Shown here in pieces: positions 24,834 through 33,351 of a stretch of 64,000 nucleotides of DNA (its first letter is position 1; every line of letters begins with the position of its first letter). Source of the DNA: Lautropia sp. (lineage in GTDB: Bacteria > Pseudomonadota > Gammaproteobacteria > Burkholderiales > Burkholderiaceae_E); contig JAUNKF010000017.1 of NCBI GenBank assembly GCA_030532895.1, positions 1-64,000 of the forward strand, given 5' to 3'. The position numbers were made by a program, and so were the translations under genes. The notes beneath the pieces were generated by a model. It was not told the origin of the DNA and ran no database searches. It saw nothing but the letters and a program-made list of their open reading frames with translations.

Positions 24834-26258
24834 ATGTCGGCAGAGTCCTTACCCCCGCTCCAGGCGCCCGAGGTGTCGCCAGGCATTTTCAAAGCTTATG
24901 ATATCCGTGGCATCGTCGATACGGCCCTGAGTGAAGAGGCTGTCTCCGCCATCGGGCTGGTGCTGGGGGCGCGTGCCCGGCAGGCGGGCATTGCCTCGAT
25001 GGTCGTCGGGCGGGATGGGCGTCTGTCCGGGCCGAGACTGGCGGCAGCGCTGTCGGCGGGCATCTGTGCTGCTGGGGTCGATGTCATCGACGTGGGCATG
25101 GTGCCGACGCCGCTGGTGTACTTTGCCACGGTGCTGACCGGCTGCGGCTCGGGGGTGGCGGTGACGGGGAGCCACAACCCGCCCGAATACAACGGGCTGA
25201 AGATGATGCTGGGGGGCAGCACCTTCTACGGTGAGGACATTCAGGATATCGCCCGTACCCTGCAGGATCCGGCCCGTTACCGCGCGCTGTTCGCCGAGGT
25301 GCCCGGCAAGCGCATCCCTCGGGATGTCCTGCCCGATTATGTGGCGCGGATCCAGGGCGACATTCGTCTGGCGCGCCCGTTGAAGGTCGTGGTCGATGCC
25401 GGCAATGGCGTGGCCGGGGCTGTGGCGCCGGCCCTGTTGCGTGCCATCGGCATTCATGAGCTGACCGAGCTGTTCTGTGAGGTCGACGGGCATTTTCCGA
25501 ATCATCACCCCGACCCGGCTCACCCTGAAAACCTGCAGGCGCTGATCGAGACGGTCAAGGCAAGCGGGGCGGACATCGGTCTGGCCTTCGATGGGGATGG
25601 GGATCGATTGGGTGTGGTCACCCGTTCAGGACAGATCATCTTTCCCGATCGGCAGGTGATGCTCTATGCCAGTGCCGTGCTTGCCGAGCATCCAGGCGCC
25701 ACCATCATCTACGACATCAAATGTACCCGGCATTTGGCGCCCTGGATTCGTGAGCGGGGCGGTCAGCCGCTGATGTGGCGTACCGGGCATTCGCTGATCA
25801 AGGCGAAGATGAAGGAAACCGGTGCGAAGTTTGCTGGTGAGATGAGTGGGCACATCTTCTTCAATGACCGGTGGTACGGCTTTGACGATGGCCTGTATAC
25901 TGCCGCGCGCTTGCTGGAGATTCTGTCGCGTGAGCCGGATCCGAGTGCCTTGCTCGAATCGCTGCCAGATGCACCCACCACGCCTGAGTTGCACATCGAG
26001 CTGCCCGAAGGGGAGAATGTCAAATTGATCGAGGCGCTTCAGACAACGGGGCAGTTCGAGGGGGCAGTGGACATCATCACGATCGATGGTTTGCGGGTTG
26101 AATACCCCGATGGCTTCGGTCTGGTCAGGGCATCCAATACCACCCCGGTGTTGGTGCTTCGCTTCGAGGCCGATACGGCCGATGCGCTCGCCCGTATCCA
26201 GCAACATGTCAAACAAGCGATCCTCGCCCTCCGCCCCGACCTTCAGATTCCATTCTGA
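24834..26258 (+). CDS. manB: Phosphomannomutase/phosphoglucomutase (AlgC/ManB type)
   Basis: The 474-residue alpha-D-phosphohexomutase has the N-terminal FKAYDIRGIVD, the active-site phosphoserine loop VAVTGSHNPPEYNGLKMML, the metal loop LAFDGDGDRLGVV, the sugar-binding GEMSGHIFFND and the C-terminal RASNTTPVLVLRFEA. It interconverts hexose-6- and hexose-1-phosphates for LPS and polysaccharide precursors. The start at 24834 fits the usual N-terminus; an upstream in-frame extension reads antisense through the divergent gene. The stop is two bases before kdtA. Confidence 0.93.
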   Translation: MSAESLPPLQAPEVSPGIFKAYDIRGIVDTALSEEAVSAIGLVLGARARQAGIASMVVGRDGRLSGPRLAAALSAGICAAGVDVIDVGMVPTPLVYFATVLTGCGSGVAVTGSHNPPEYNGLKMMLGGSTFYGEDIQDIARTLQDPARYRALFAEVPGKRIPRDVLPDYVARIQGDIRLARPLKVVVDAGNGVAGAVAPALLRAIGIHELTELFCEVDGHFPNHHPDPAHPENLQALIETVKASGADIGLAFDGDGDRLGVVTRSGQIIFPDRQVMLYASAVLAEHPGATIIYDIKCTRHLAPWIRERGGQPLMWRTGHSLIKAKMKETGAKFAGEMSGHIFFNDRWYGFDDGLYTAARLLEILSREPDPSALLESLPDAPTTPELHIELPEGENVKLIEALQTTGQFEGAVDIITIDGLRVEYPDGFGLVRASNTTPVLVLRFEADTADALARIQQHVKQAILALRPDLQIPF

Positions 26259-26260
26259 TC

Positions 26261-27712
26261 ATGATCACAAGGCAACCTGCCAAGCCCAGTACTGCCCGAA
26301 AGCTCTACAGCTGGGGGTGGCGTCTGGGTACGCCGGCCATTCTGGGCTACCTGCTTTATCGCAGCATTGCACAGCCCGAGTATCGCCAGCATTGGGGGGA
26401 GCGTTTCGGTCATTGGCCTGCACTGAGCACGACGCCGGACATTCTCAGCTATCACAACGGTCAGGTTCGTCCGTTGTGGATTCATGCGGTTTCGGTCGGT
26501 GAGACAGCCGCCATCCTGCCCTTGGTGCGACAACTTGCCAGCGCCTGGCCGGACGTGCCGATCCTGCTGACTCATGGCACGCCCACGGGACGCGCCACCG
26601 GGGCGTTCCGCCTGCAGGATCTGGGTGGGCGTCTGGCGCAGAGTTATTTGCCTTACGACACGCCCGAGGCCATTGCACGCTTCTTCGATCACTGGAAGCC
26701 GGCACTGGGCCTGATCGTGGAGACAGAGGTGTGGCCCAACCTGGTGGCGGTGGCCAACGAGCGCGGTATTCCGCTGGTGGCTGTCAATGCGCGCTTGTCG
26801 GCCAAATCCTTGCAGCGCGGGCAGCGCTTCCGTTCGCTGATCGAGCCAGCCGTGAAAGGGTATTCGCTGATCATCGCGCAGACCCAGGATGATGCCGAGC
26901 GGATTGCCCGCTTGGGCCGCCGGCCCGAATTCGTGGTGGGCAATTTGAAGTTCGACCAACCAGCCGACTTCGTGATGCAGGCCCGTGGCCGTGGGTGGCG
27001 CAACCGTTTCGGCGAGCGCTTGGTGGTGCTGGCAGCCAGTACGCGTGAAGGGGAAGAGGCGCTGATTCTGGAGAGCTGGCAACAGACGCTCAAGCGTCAT
27101 CCGGGGTTGTTCAACGGAGCCCACGAGCATGGTGAGCCGACACCCGATGGCCTGCCGCCCTTGCTCGTGATCGTGCCGCGTCATCCGAACCGTTTCGATG
27201 CGGTAGCCAGGCTCGTCAAGCGTTATACCGGTCAGGAACCGCTGTTTCGAGCGTCGCTCGAGGATGAGCGTACCGATTTTTCGCGGGCTGGCGTGTTGCT
27301 CGGCGATTCGATGGGTGAAATGCAAGCCTGGTATGCCAGTGCCGATGTGACCGTGATGGGGGGCTCCCTGTTGCCCTTTGGTTCACAGAACCTGATCGAA
27401 GCCAATGCCGCCGGCTGTCCGGTGGTACTGGGGCCCTCGGTCTACAACTTCCAGCAGGCGGCCGAAGCCTCGATCCTGTTCTCTGCCTCGATCCAGGTGC
27501 AGAACCCGCGCGATGCCATTCCGGCAGCGCTGGGACTGGCCGCCGATCCGGGCCGACGGGGCGCGATGTCGGAAGCGGGCGTGGCCTTTGCCCAGGCACA
27601 CCGTGGTGCCCAGGAACGTACGATGGAAGCGCTGGCCCCGCTGCTCGTCAGGACGCTGGGCCGCCCGGCCACTCCCCTGCCGGTGTTCAATGGCTTGAGC
27701 GTTGGTATCTGA
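26261..27712 (+). CDS. waaA: 3-deoxy-D-manno-octulosonic acid (Kdo) transferase
   Basis: WaaA/KdtA (483 residues) attaches Kdo to lipid IVA in LPS core synthesis on the inner face of the cytoplasmic membrane. It has the N-terminal hydrophobic anchor region, WIHAVSVGETAAILPLV with the catalytic Glu, LIVETEVWPNLV, NARLSAKS, and the GT-B C-terminal region with VVLAASTREGEEAL and GGSLLPFGSQNLIEANAAGCPVV. It lies two bases after manB and is probably co-transcribed. Confidence 0.93.
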   Translation: MITRQPAKPSTARKLYSWGWRLGTPAILGYLLYRSIAQPEYRQHWGERFGHWPALSTTPDILSYHNGQVRPLWIHAVSVGETAAILPLVRQLASAWPDVPILLTHGTPTGRATGAFRLQDLGGRLAQSYLPYDTPEAIARFFDHWKPALGLIVETEVWPNLVAVANERGIPLVAVNARLSAKSLQRGQRFRSLIEPAVKGYSLIIAQTQDDAERIARLGRRPEFVVGNLKFDQPADFVMQARGRGWRNRFGERLVVLAASTREGEEALILESWQQTLKRHPGLFNGAHEHGEPTPDGLPPLLVIVPRHPNRFDAVARLVKRYTGQEPLFRASLEDERTDFSRAGVLLGDSMGEMQAWYASADVTVMGGSLLPFGSQNLIEANAAGCPVVLGPSVYNFQQAAEASILFSASIQVQNPRDAIPAALGLAADPGRRGAMSEAGVAFAQAHRGAQERTMEALAPLLVRTLGRPATPLPVFNGLSVGI

Positions 27713-27857
27713 CAGCCAGTCATTCGGCTCGGTGTTCAACGCATAACAGCCTCTGGCCGGGGGCTGGGTGTATCGTCACAGGCGGCGTGAAGGGGGCCTG
27801 GCCATACGACCTCGCCGTCGACATGCGCAGCGGGGCGTCGTCTGTCAGCGTGTTTTG

Positions 27858-28190
27858 TCAGTAGCGCCGCAGCGTCGGGTCGATCTCGACCGACCACGCG
27901 TCGGTACCGCCGATCAGGTCGTACACCTTCGTGTAGCCATAATGGGCGAGTAGCTGCATCGCCATCCGGCTGCGGACACCGTGGTGGCAGATTGCCACGA
28001 TGGGTTGGTCGGGCTGAAGATCGAGCGTCTCCAGCTCGTCGGCACTCAGCTGGCCCAGAGGCAGCAGCACGGAACCGGGCAGGTGGCCCAACTCGTACTC
28101 CCACTCTTCACGAACATCCAGCAGGATAGGGTGACAGTCCGTCGGCTCGGCCAGCCAGGCCGACAGCTCGTCAGGGGTCAGACGCTGCAT
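27858..28190 (-). CDS. Rhodanese-like sulfurtransferase
   Basis: This single-domain rhodanese (110 residues) has DVREEWEYELGHLPGSVLLPL and the active-site loop AICHHGVRSRMAMQLL, where the Cys carries the sulfane sulfur. The loop length fits sulfurtransferases rather than Cdc25-like phosphatases. It lies 27 bases after the Pcm-like gene on the same strand, a pairing commonly seen in beta- and gammaproteobacteria. It is convergent with waaA. Confidence 0.9.
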   Translation of the reverse strand: MQRLTPDELSAWLAEPTDCHPILLDVREEWEYELGHLPGSVLLPLGQLSADELETLDLQPDQPIVAICHHGVRSRMAMQLLAHYGYTKVYDLIGGTDAWSVEIDPTLRRY

Positions 28191-28217
28191 GGGGGCGCTC
28201 TGCGTGGCGGCTCCGGC

Positions 28218-28886
28218 TCAGAAGCGGAAGTGGCTGGCGGCCGGAAAACCCTTCAAGGCCGGCACGATCGTCTCGAACACGTCCGTGTGCGTCAGCCCCG
28301 ATTCGGTGCGAGTGTAGAGCCGAGCTTCCATCACGGGCGCTTCGCCAACGAAACAGAAAAGCCGGCCGTTGACCTTGAGCCTGTCCAGAAAAGGCGTGGG
28401 TTCCAGTGCCACCGCCCCCGACAGGATGATCACATCCCAACGGGCGTCGGCTTGCTCCAGTGCCTGATGCCCATCGCCGACCCGAAGATCCAGCCCTACG
28501 ATACCGGCACGGCCCAGATTGCTGGCCGCAAAACTGGCGAGCATCGGGTCGATCTCCCACGAACTGATCCGCCGGCTACAGTGTGCAGCCAGTGCCGTGC
28601 CATAGCCCGAGCCCGTGCCGATCTCCAGCACCGATTCGTGCCCCTGAATGCTGAGGCTTTGCAGCATGTGCGCCTCGACCTTGGGGGCCAGCATCACCTC
28701 GCCGGAGGGGCGGCCTTCCACGGTCAGAGGCACTTCGGTATCGGCAAAGGCCATGCCCCGGTAAGCTGATGGCACGAAGTCTTCCCGCTTCACTTCCGCC
28801 AGGAGTTGCAGCACGCGTGCATCACGCACATTCCAGGGGCGGATCTGTTGCTCGATCATGTTGAAACGGGCCTGCTCGATATTCAT
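28218..28886 (-). CDS. Protein-L-isoaspartate O-methyltransferase-like SAM-dependent methyltransferase
   Basis: The 222-residue protein has the Pcm family N-terminus (RFNMIEQQIRPWNVRDARVLQLL), the AFADTEVPL region, and the SAM-binding motif VLEIGTGSGYGTALAA with DVIILSGAVA further on. Classical Pcm repairs isoaspartyl residues. This subgroup lacks some classical substrate-site motifs and is often only called Pcm-like, so the substrate is uncertain. It is probably the first gene of a two-gene unit with the rhodanese. Confidence 0.88.
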   Translation of the reverse strand: MNIEQARFNMIEQQIRPWNVRDARVLQLLAEVKREDFVPSAYRGMAFADTEVPLTVEGRPSGEVMLAPKVEAHMLQSLSIQGHESVLEIGTGSGYGTALAAHCSRRISSWEIDPMLASFAASNLGRAGIVGLDLRVGDGHQALEQADARWDVIILSGAVALEPTPFLDRLKVNGRLFCFVGEAPVMEARLYTRTESGLTHTDVFETIVPALKGFPAASHFRF

Positions 28887-29141
28887 GGTGGTACCAGCCG
28901 GGTCAGTGTTGTCGGGAAAAAGGGCTCGCCCCTCGGCGTGCCTGGTGCGTCATGTAGGCCCAGAGCGGTGAGGGAATGCCACAGGGATAAGGCGATGACG
29001 CATGCCAAGCTCGATCAGTTTATCCGGCCAAGATTAACCAGTGCAGCCGGTAGATGCAACCGGTTGGCGCGTGTGATGCACGGGTTCGTTTCCGCAAAAG
29101 CCCTTCCGGGCGCGTCGGACTGCAACGCGTTGCGTGTCGGC
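28887..29141. repeat. Intergenic region with two interspersed inverted-repeat copies
   Basis: No gene. TGCGTCAT (28946-28953) and ATGACGCA (28995-29002) form one inverted pair. GGCGCGTGTGATGCAC followed by GGGTTCG at 29067-29089 is a further half-element of the same family. Confidence 0.6.
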
Positions 29142-29885
29142 TCAGGGGCAATCGCAATCGGTATGGGCGCAGCGGGGTGCTGAAGCCGGCACTGGCTGGC
29201 TGGCAATCGGTTGGGCCGAGCCATCCCGCAATGTCATCAGCACGAGCGCGGCATGGTGCTGGATGAAATCCGGCATCTTCAACTGGGCATCTTCAGGTAC
29301 GCAGGCTCCCACCGACTGCATCCAGATCAGGCGCAACAGCAGCGGCGACAGCACCAGGTGTGTCGCCACGTTCAGGTTCGGGGTGGGGCGGAACTCCTGT
29401 CGCTCGATGCCACGGCGGATGATCTGGCAGACGACTTCATGACCGGTGGTGGCCACTTCCTCATGGAAGAACCGAGCGACCTCGGGGAAATTGCTGGCCT
29501 CGCTCATCACCAATTTCAGGATGCCGGCCGTTTTCGGCTTGCTGAAGCAGCTCCACCAGCAGTGCAGGATATCGACCAGCAGCTCCTCGCTGCTGCCGGT
29601 GGCTTGTTCGACACGGGTACGGAACTGCTCGATCACCGGTAGAATGTTCACCCTGACCACGGCCTTGAACAGCTCTTCCTTGCAGGCGTAGTACAGGTAT
29701 AGGGTGCCCTTGGAAACGCCCGCCTTGGCCGCCACATCATCAAGACGGGCGGCTGCATAGCCCCTGGCCACGAAAACCTCCAGCGCAGCATCCAGCAGCT
29801 CGCCAGGGCGATGTTCTTTGCGCCGCGCCCACGCACGGGGACGTTTGCAACGGGTCGAGGATGGAGAGGGGGTATGCTCGGCCAT
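29142..29885 (-). CDS. TetR/AcrR-family transcriptional repressor
   Basis: The 247-residue regulator has an N-terminal helix-turn-helix (about residues 25-75: LLDAALEVFVARGYAAARLDDVAAKAGVSKGTLYLYYACKEEL, given here only in part as LDDVAAKAGVSKGTLYLYY) and a helical ligand-binding domain. The C-terminus is unusual, ending in a Pro/Cys-rich segment (SAPRCAHTDCDCP). A perfect inverted repeat lies directly upstream of its start codon, so it probably represses itself. No efflux-pump genes are adjacent, and the target besides itself is unknown; the next gene on the same strand upstream is a K+ channel gene. Confidence 0.9.
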   Translation of the reverse strand: MAEHTPSPSSTRCKRPRAWARRKEHRPGELLDAALEVFVARGYAAARLDDVAAKAGVSKGTLYLYYACKEELFKAVVRVNILPVIEQFRTRVEQATGSSEELLVDILHCWWSCFSKPKTAGILKLVMSEASNFPEVARFFHEEVATTGHEVVCQIIRRGIERQEFRPTPNLNVATHLVLSPLLLRLIWMQSVGACVPEDAQLKMPDFIQHHAALVLMTLRDGSAQPIASQPVPASAPRCAHTDCDCP

Positions 29886-29889
29886 ATCG

Positions 29890-29911
29890 TTAATGACTTG
29901 TCGGTCATTAA
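29890..29911. promoter_or_regulatory. TetR operator: perfect inverted repeat
   Basis: TTAATGAC (29890-29897) and GTCATTAA (29904-29911) are perfect 8-base arms around a 6-base centre. The core TGAC-N6-GTCA is the usual operator form of AcrR/TtgR-like repressors. It begins four bases before the tetR start codon (minus strand). Confidence 0.85.
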
Positions 29912-29962
29912 TTTACTCCCTCTGCCGAGCCTCGTCAATCAGTCGGGGCTTTGGGCAGACCA

Positions 29963-31690
29963 TCACGCCTCCTCGCTGGCCTTGCGCTCCTGCCGGTTGG
30001 CCTGCCAGGCCGAAATGCGCCGAAAGAGCCACCCGCGCGGGTGCTGAATGCCAGTGCGTACATAGTCCACAGCCAGCGGGTCTTCCAGAAAGTTCAGCTG
30101 CAGCAGCCGGGCGGATTCCCGACCGAGAAAGAGCAGCCGGTCACCGGGGCGCAACTCGGTGTCGGGGTCTGGCAGCAGTGTACGTTCGCCCCGGCGGGCA
30201 AGCATCACGGCCACGGCCTCCAGTGGGGTGTCTCGGTGGCGTGGATCGCTCAGAATCTGCCGGATCGTCAGTGCGCTGCCGCCCCGATTGCGGAAAAAGG
30301 CGTTGAAGAGGCCCGGTTGGGTCGGGTCACAGTGAAAGGCCCAGTTGCGAGGTGCCGCGTTGCCCACCGTGCCCAGAATCTTCTCGATCACCCGGCTGGC
30401 GTCGGTGCTGCCACGCTGACGGATCAGGGTGATGAAATCGCCCAGCATCGGGCTTTTGAGCGTTTGCAGGATCTCGCGCACGATCAACTGCGACTGAACG
30501 AAACGAAGGTTGGCTCGCGCGGCATCGATCAACAGGCGGTCGGCTGACTGGTTCTGGCGGATGATGACGAAGATGTTCGGGTTCAGGCGCCGTGCGATGG
30601 TCGTGATCGACAGGTTGATGCTGTCGTTGTCGGTACCGGCCACCATCACGCTGGCACGCGCCACGCCGGCTGCGCGTAGCGAATCCTCTGAATTGTCGGC
30701 CCGCAGCAGCCGTGCCTCACGCGCCAGATGCGGGTCTGGGTCGATCGCGCGCCAGGGCACCCGCATTTCATCGAGCGTGGCCGAAATGGCCTGCCCGAAA
30801 CGCCCATAGCCCACCATCACCCACGGGCCTTTGGGCAGGTTGATCCGGCTTGGCAGCGGGTCGCCGGGTGCGGTTGTCACCCAGTCTTCGAGCCGAAGCA
30901 CTTCGGGGGCGGCGATGTCGAGCGAGATGTTGGTGGCCAGCACCTCGAAGGGGTTGATCGTGTGGACGTTGCCGAATGCTTTCAGGTTGTTGATGCCCAC
31001 CGTTTCGGTCACGCGCGCGATGACCGTGATGTCGTCACGCAGCAGCTTCGCGCCGATGGCGATCGTCTGGTTGGCGCTTTCGTTGCCGGTCAGTGCGATC
31101 ACGCCCCGGCAGCTGTCGCGGTGCAGGCCCGCATCCTTCAGTGCCCCCGGATGACGGGCATCGGCCTCCAGAATGAGGGGGGGAATCAGGAACTCGTTCA
31201 GCCCGAAGCGAATGGCCCGGTCGGCATCGCTTTCGATCACCACCAGTCGGTGCCCCATCTGGTCGAGCGCTTGCGCGAGTGCCAAACTGCTCCGGCCAGC
31301 GCCGCAGATCACGAAGAAGGGTTCCGAGAGCCGGCTGGTCTGCCAGCGGAAGATGTTGCGGGCCACCGTGCGTCGGAAGCTCTGGTCGGTCGTCATGGCG
31401 AAGACCGAACCGAGCGCGTACGTCCAGACCGCCACCGACATGTAGATCGAGACGGTGAGCCATGCGCGCTGCTGATCCGAAAACGGGAACGGAATCTCGC
31501 CAAAGCCGATCGTGGTCGCGGTGTAGCTCACCACATAGGTGGCATGGAAGAAACCCATCTGCCACGGGTTGCCGTCCGGGTCGACGCCGGGCGCCAGCGC
31601 CAGCCCGAAGATCGAGATCGAATAGACCGCGATCAGCAGGATCAGCGGCACCCGCAGGCGCCGCAGGATCATGTAGAGGACATCGATCAT
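29963..31690 (-). CDS. Potassium channel protein with two RCK (TrkA-N) domains
   Basis: The 575-residue protein has a two-helix pore unit: TM1 (VPLILLIAVYSISIFGLAL), a pore loop with the filter-like sequence TATTIGFGEIPF, and TM2 (LTVSIYMSVAVWTYALGSVFA). Two Rossmann RCK domains follow, the first starting FVICGAGRSSLALAQAL and the second WVMVGYGRFGQAISATL. A TrkA-C-like domain lies near the end. The TIGFG filter differs from the classical TVGYG, as in several RCK-gated channels, so K+ selectivity is likely but not certain. It lies 121 bases downstream of a small membrane protein gene on the same strand. Confidence 0.9.
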   Translation of the reverse strand: MIDVLYMILRRLRVPLILLIAVYSISIFGLALAPGVDPDGNPWQMGFFHATYVVSYTATTIGFGEIPFPFSDQQRAWLTVSIYMSVAVWTYALGSVFAMTTDQSFRRTVARNIFRWQTSRLSEPFFVICGAGRSSLALAQALDQMGHRLVVIESDADRAIRFGLNEFLIPPLILEADARHPGALKDAGLHRDSCRGVIALTGNESANQTIAIGAKLLRDDITVIARVTETVGINNLKAFGNVHTINPFEVLATNISLDIAAPEVLRLEDWVTTAPGDPLPSRINLPKGPWVMVGYGRFGQAISATLDEMRVPWRAIDPDPHLAREARLLRADNSEDSLRAAGVARASVMVAGTDNDSINLSITTIARRLNPNIFVIIRQNQSADRLLIDAARANLRFVQSQLIVREILQTLKSPMLGDFITLIRQRGSTDASRVIEKILGTVGNAAPRNWAFHCDPTQPGLFNAFFRNRGGSALTIRQILSDPRHRDTPLEAVAVMLARRGERTLLPDPDTELRPGDRLLFLGRESARLLQLNFLEDPLAVDYVRTGIQHPRGWLFRRISAWQANRQERKASEEA

Positions 31691-31811
31691 GGCATGGACA
31701 CCGGCGAGGTGGCTGGCCTGCGTGGCACCACCGGGGTTGCTGCCGGGCCGTGCAGAACCTCTGGCAGGGCGCTGGCAGGAAGGCGGGCGGGCGTGGTCAC
31801 GTGCGTGCGTC

Positions 31812-32195
31812 TCAGCGGGTCTGGCGCAGGGTCTCGCCGATCAGCAGGCAGACCGAGACCAGGTTGGCGAGCAGCGCCCCGCCCGACAGCGACACGATCA
31901 CGCTGATGGCGTAGGCATCGATGGGTTGCTGCTTGAACTGGGCAAACCACATCCAGAAGCAGGCTGCGGCCAGCAGTTGCAGCGACGCCACGAGGCTGGT
32001 GGCCAGGTGGGTGGCGCCCAGCTGCGTCCGGTCGCCAAACTTGATCAGCAGTGTGATCAGGTTGATGACGACGGCAATGAACAGCTCGGTCGGGTGGTGA
32101 AACTCGGGGCGGTCGATTTCACCGAGGAAGAACCCGAAGTTGAGCGTACAGGCCAGGATCGTGAAGAAGGCAAAAACGACTTTTTCGAGGTTCAC
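31812..32195 (-). CDS. Small membrane protein, DUF6394-like
   Basis: The 127-residue protein has four hydrophobic segments, beginning VNLEKVVFAFFTILACTLNFGFF, then ELFIAVVINLITLLIKFGDRTQLGATHLATSLVA and a C-terminal SVIVSLSGGALLANLVSVCLL (quoted in parts). The pattern matches my recollection of the DUF6394 family, which is usually found beside K+ channel/TrkA genes. The start is taken as GTG 32195 with GCGGAG nine bases upstream; the frame extends further without a binding site. Function unknown; the position suggests a link with ion transport. Confidence 0.75.
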   Translation of the reverse strand: MNLEKVVFAFFTILACTLNFGFFLGEIDRPEFHHPTELFIAVVINLITLLIKFGDRTQLGATHLATSLVASLQLLAAACFWMWFAQFKQQPIDAYAISVIVSLSGGALLANLVSVCLLIGETLRQTR

Positions 32196-32293
32196 GCAAT
32201 GCTCCGCAAGAAGAACGCGGGACAAAGGCCCGCCAGCCCCGATGGTACGCTGCCCGGCTGATGGCGTGAACCTTGGCGCGTGTTCGGGATGCC

Positions 32294-32352
32294 GGGCGTG
32301 TGTCATGCATTTGTTCGTTCCCTCGCCAGCTGACTTGGGACATGCATGACAG
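32294..32352. repeat. Interspersed inverted-repeat element
   Basis: TGTCATGCAT (32301-32310) and ATGCATGACA (32342-32351) are perfect 10-base inverted arms. The centre starts TTGTTCGTTCCC and ends TTGGGAC, the same arrangement as the copy before rfbD. It lies between a membrane-protein gene start and the thiD stop. Confidence 0.75.
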
Positions 32353-32433
32353 GCGCCAACGGCGAGGCGCCGGCTTCAGCCCATGGTTGTGGACACGCAG
32401 GGGGTGAACACGTGCATGGTGCGCGCCCAGGTG

Positions 32434-33273
32434 TCACCAGATGGCATGGAAGTGGTGCAACGGCCCGCTCCCATGACCTACGGACAGCCGCTCAGCTTGT
32501 TGCAGTGCCCTGTGCAGGTAGTGTTTGGCAAGAGAGACGCTCTCGGGCAGTGAATGCCGAGTCCAGTATGCGGCAATGGCCGAGGAGAGTGTGCAGCCGG
32601 TGCCATGTCCGTGTCGGGTATGCAGGCGGGGTTGCGTGAGTCGCATCACGCCCGAGGGGGTGCTGAGCAGATCGACGGCCTCCTCACCCGACAGATGGCC
32701 GCCTTTCAGCAGCACATTGGCCACACCCAGCGCATGCAAGTCGGTCAGCATTGCCCGCATCCCGGCTTCATCCTGGGCAGGTGGCCGGCCCAGCAACAAC
32801 CCGGCTTCCGTCAGGTTGGGTGTGAGCAGACCCACATGCGGGAGCAGCGCTTCGCGAATGCGTTGCAGGTCGACCTCATTCATCAAGCGACGGTTGGTGC
32901 TTGCAATCATCACCGGATCGAATACAACACGTGCCGGCCGGTAGTGCGACAGTCGAGACGCGATGGCCGCTGCGATGTCGGCATTTCCCACCATGCCGAT
33001 CTTGACCGCATCCACCCGCACGTCTTCGAACACGCAATCGAGCTGCTCGCCCACCAGATCAGCATCCACGGCCTGCACCCGTTGAACCCGCTCGGTGTTC
33101 TGTGCGATCACCGCCGTGATGACGGCCATGCCATAGGAGCCCAGCGCGCCAAACACCTTCAGGTCGGTCTGAATGCCGGCGCCGCCCGTCGGGTCTGTGC
33201 CGGCGATGGACAGCACATTCGGAACAAGCTCGCCGGCGGTGGGGGCAGGGGAGAGGGCAGGTGCTTCGTTCAT
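32434..33273 (-). CDS. thiD: Hydroxymethylpyrimidine/phosphomethylpyrimidine kinase (first copy)
   Basis: This ribokinase-fold enzyme (279 residues) phosphorylates HMP and HMP-P for thiamine synthesis. It has LSIAGTDPTGGAGIQTDLKVF near residues 20-40 (in parts), ALGSYGMAVITAVIAQNT, VFDPVMIASTNRRLM, LTPNLTEAGLLLG, VLLKGGHL and the anion-hole GHGTGCTLSSAIAAY. The substrate motif DPTGGAGI replaces the common DPSGGAGI. It is divergent from a second thiD-like gene 79 bases away. No other thi genes are in the window. Confidence 0.93.
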   Translation of the reverse strand: MNEAPALSPAPTAGELVPNVLSIAGTDPTGGAGIQTDLKVFGALGSYGMAVITAVIAQNTERVQRVQAVDADLVGEQLDCVFEDVRVDAVKIGMVGNADIAAAIASRLSHYRPARVVFDPVMIASTNRRLMNEVDLQRIREALLPHVGLLTPNLTEAGLLLGRPPAQDEAGMRAMLTDLHALGVANVLLKGGHLSGEEAVDLLSTPSGVMRLTQPRLHTRHGHGTGCTLSSAIAAYWTRHSLPESVSLAKHYLHRALQQAERLSVGHGSGPLHHFHAIW

Positions 33274-33351
33274 GAGTGTTCAGGTTTGTGATGATAGGAT
33301 CGCAACAGCATCCCGTTTCCGTTGTTCGTTCACTTTCATTGGCGGCATGAC

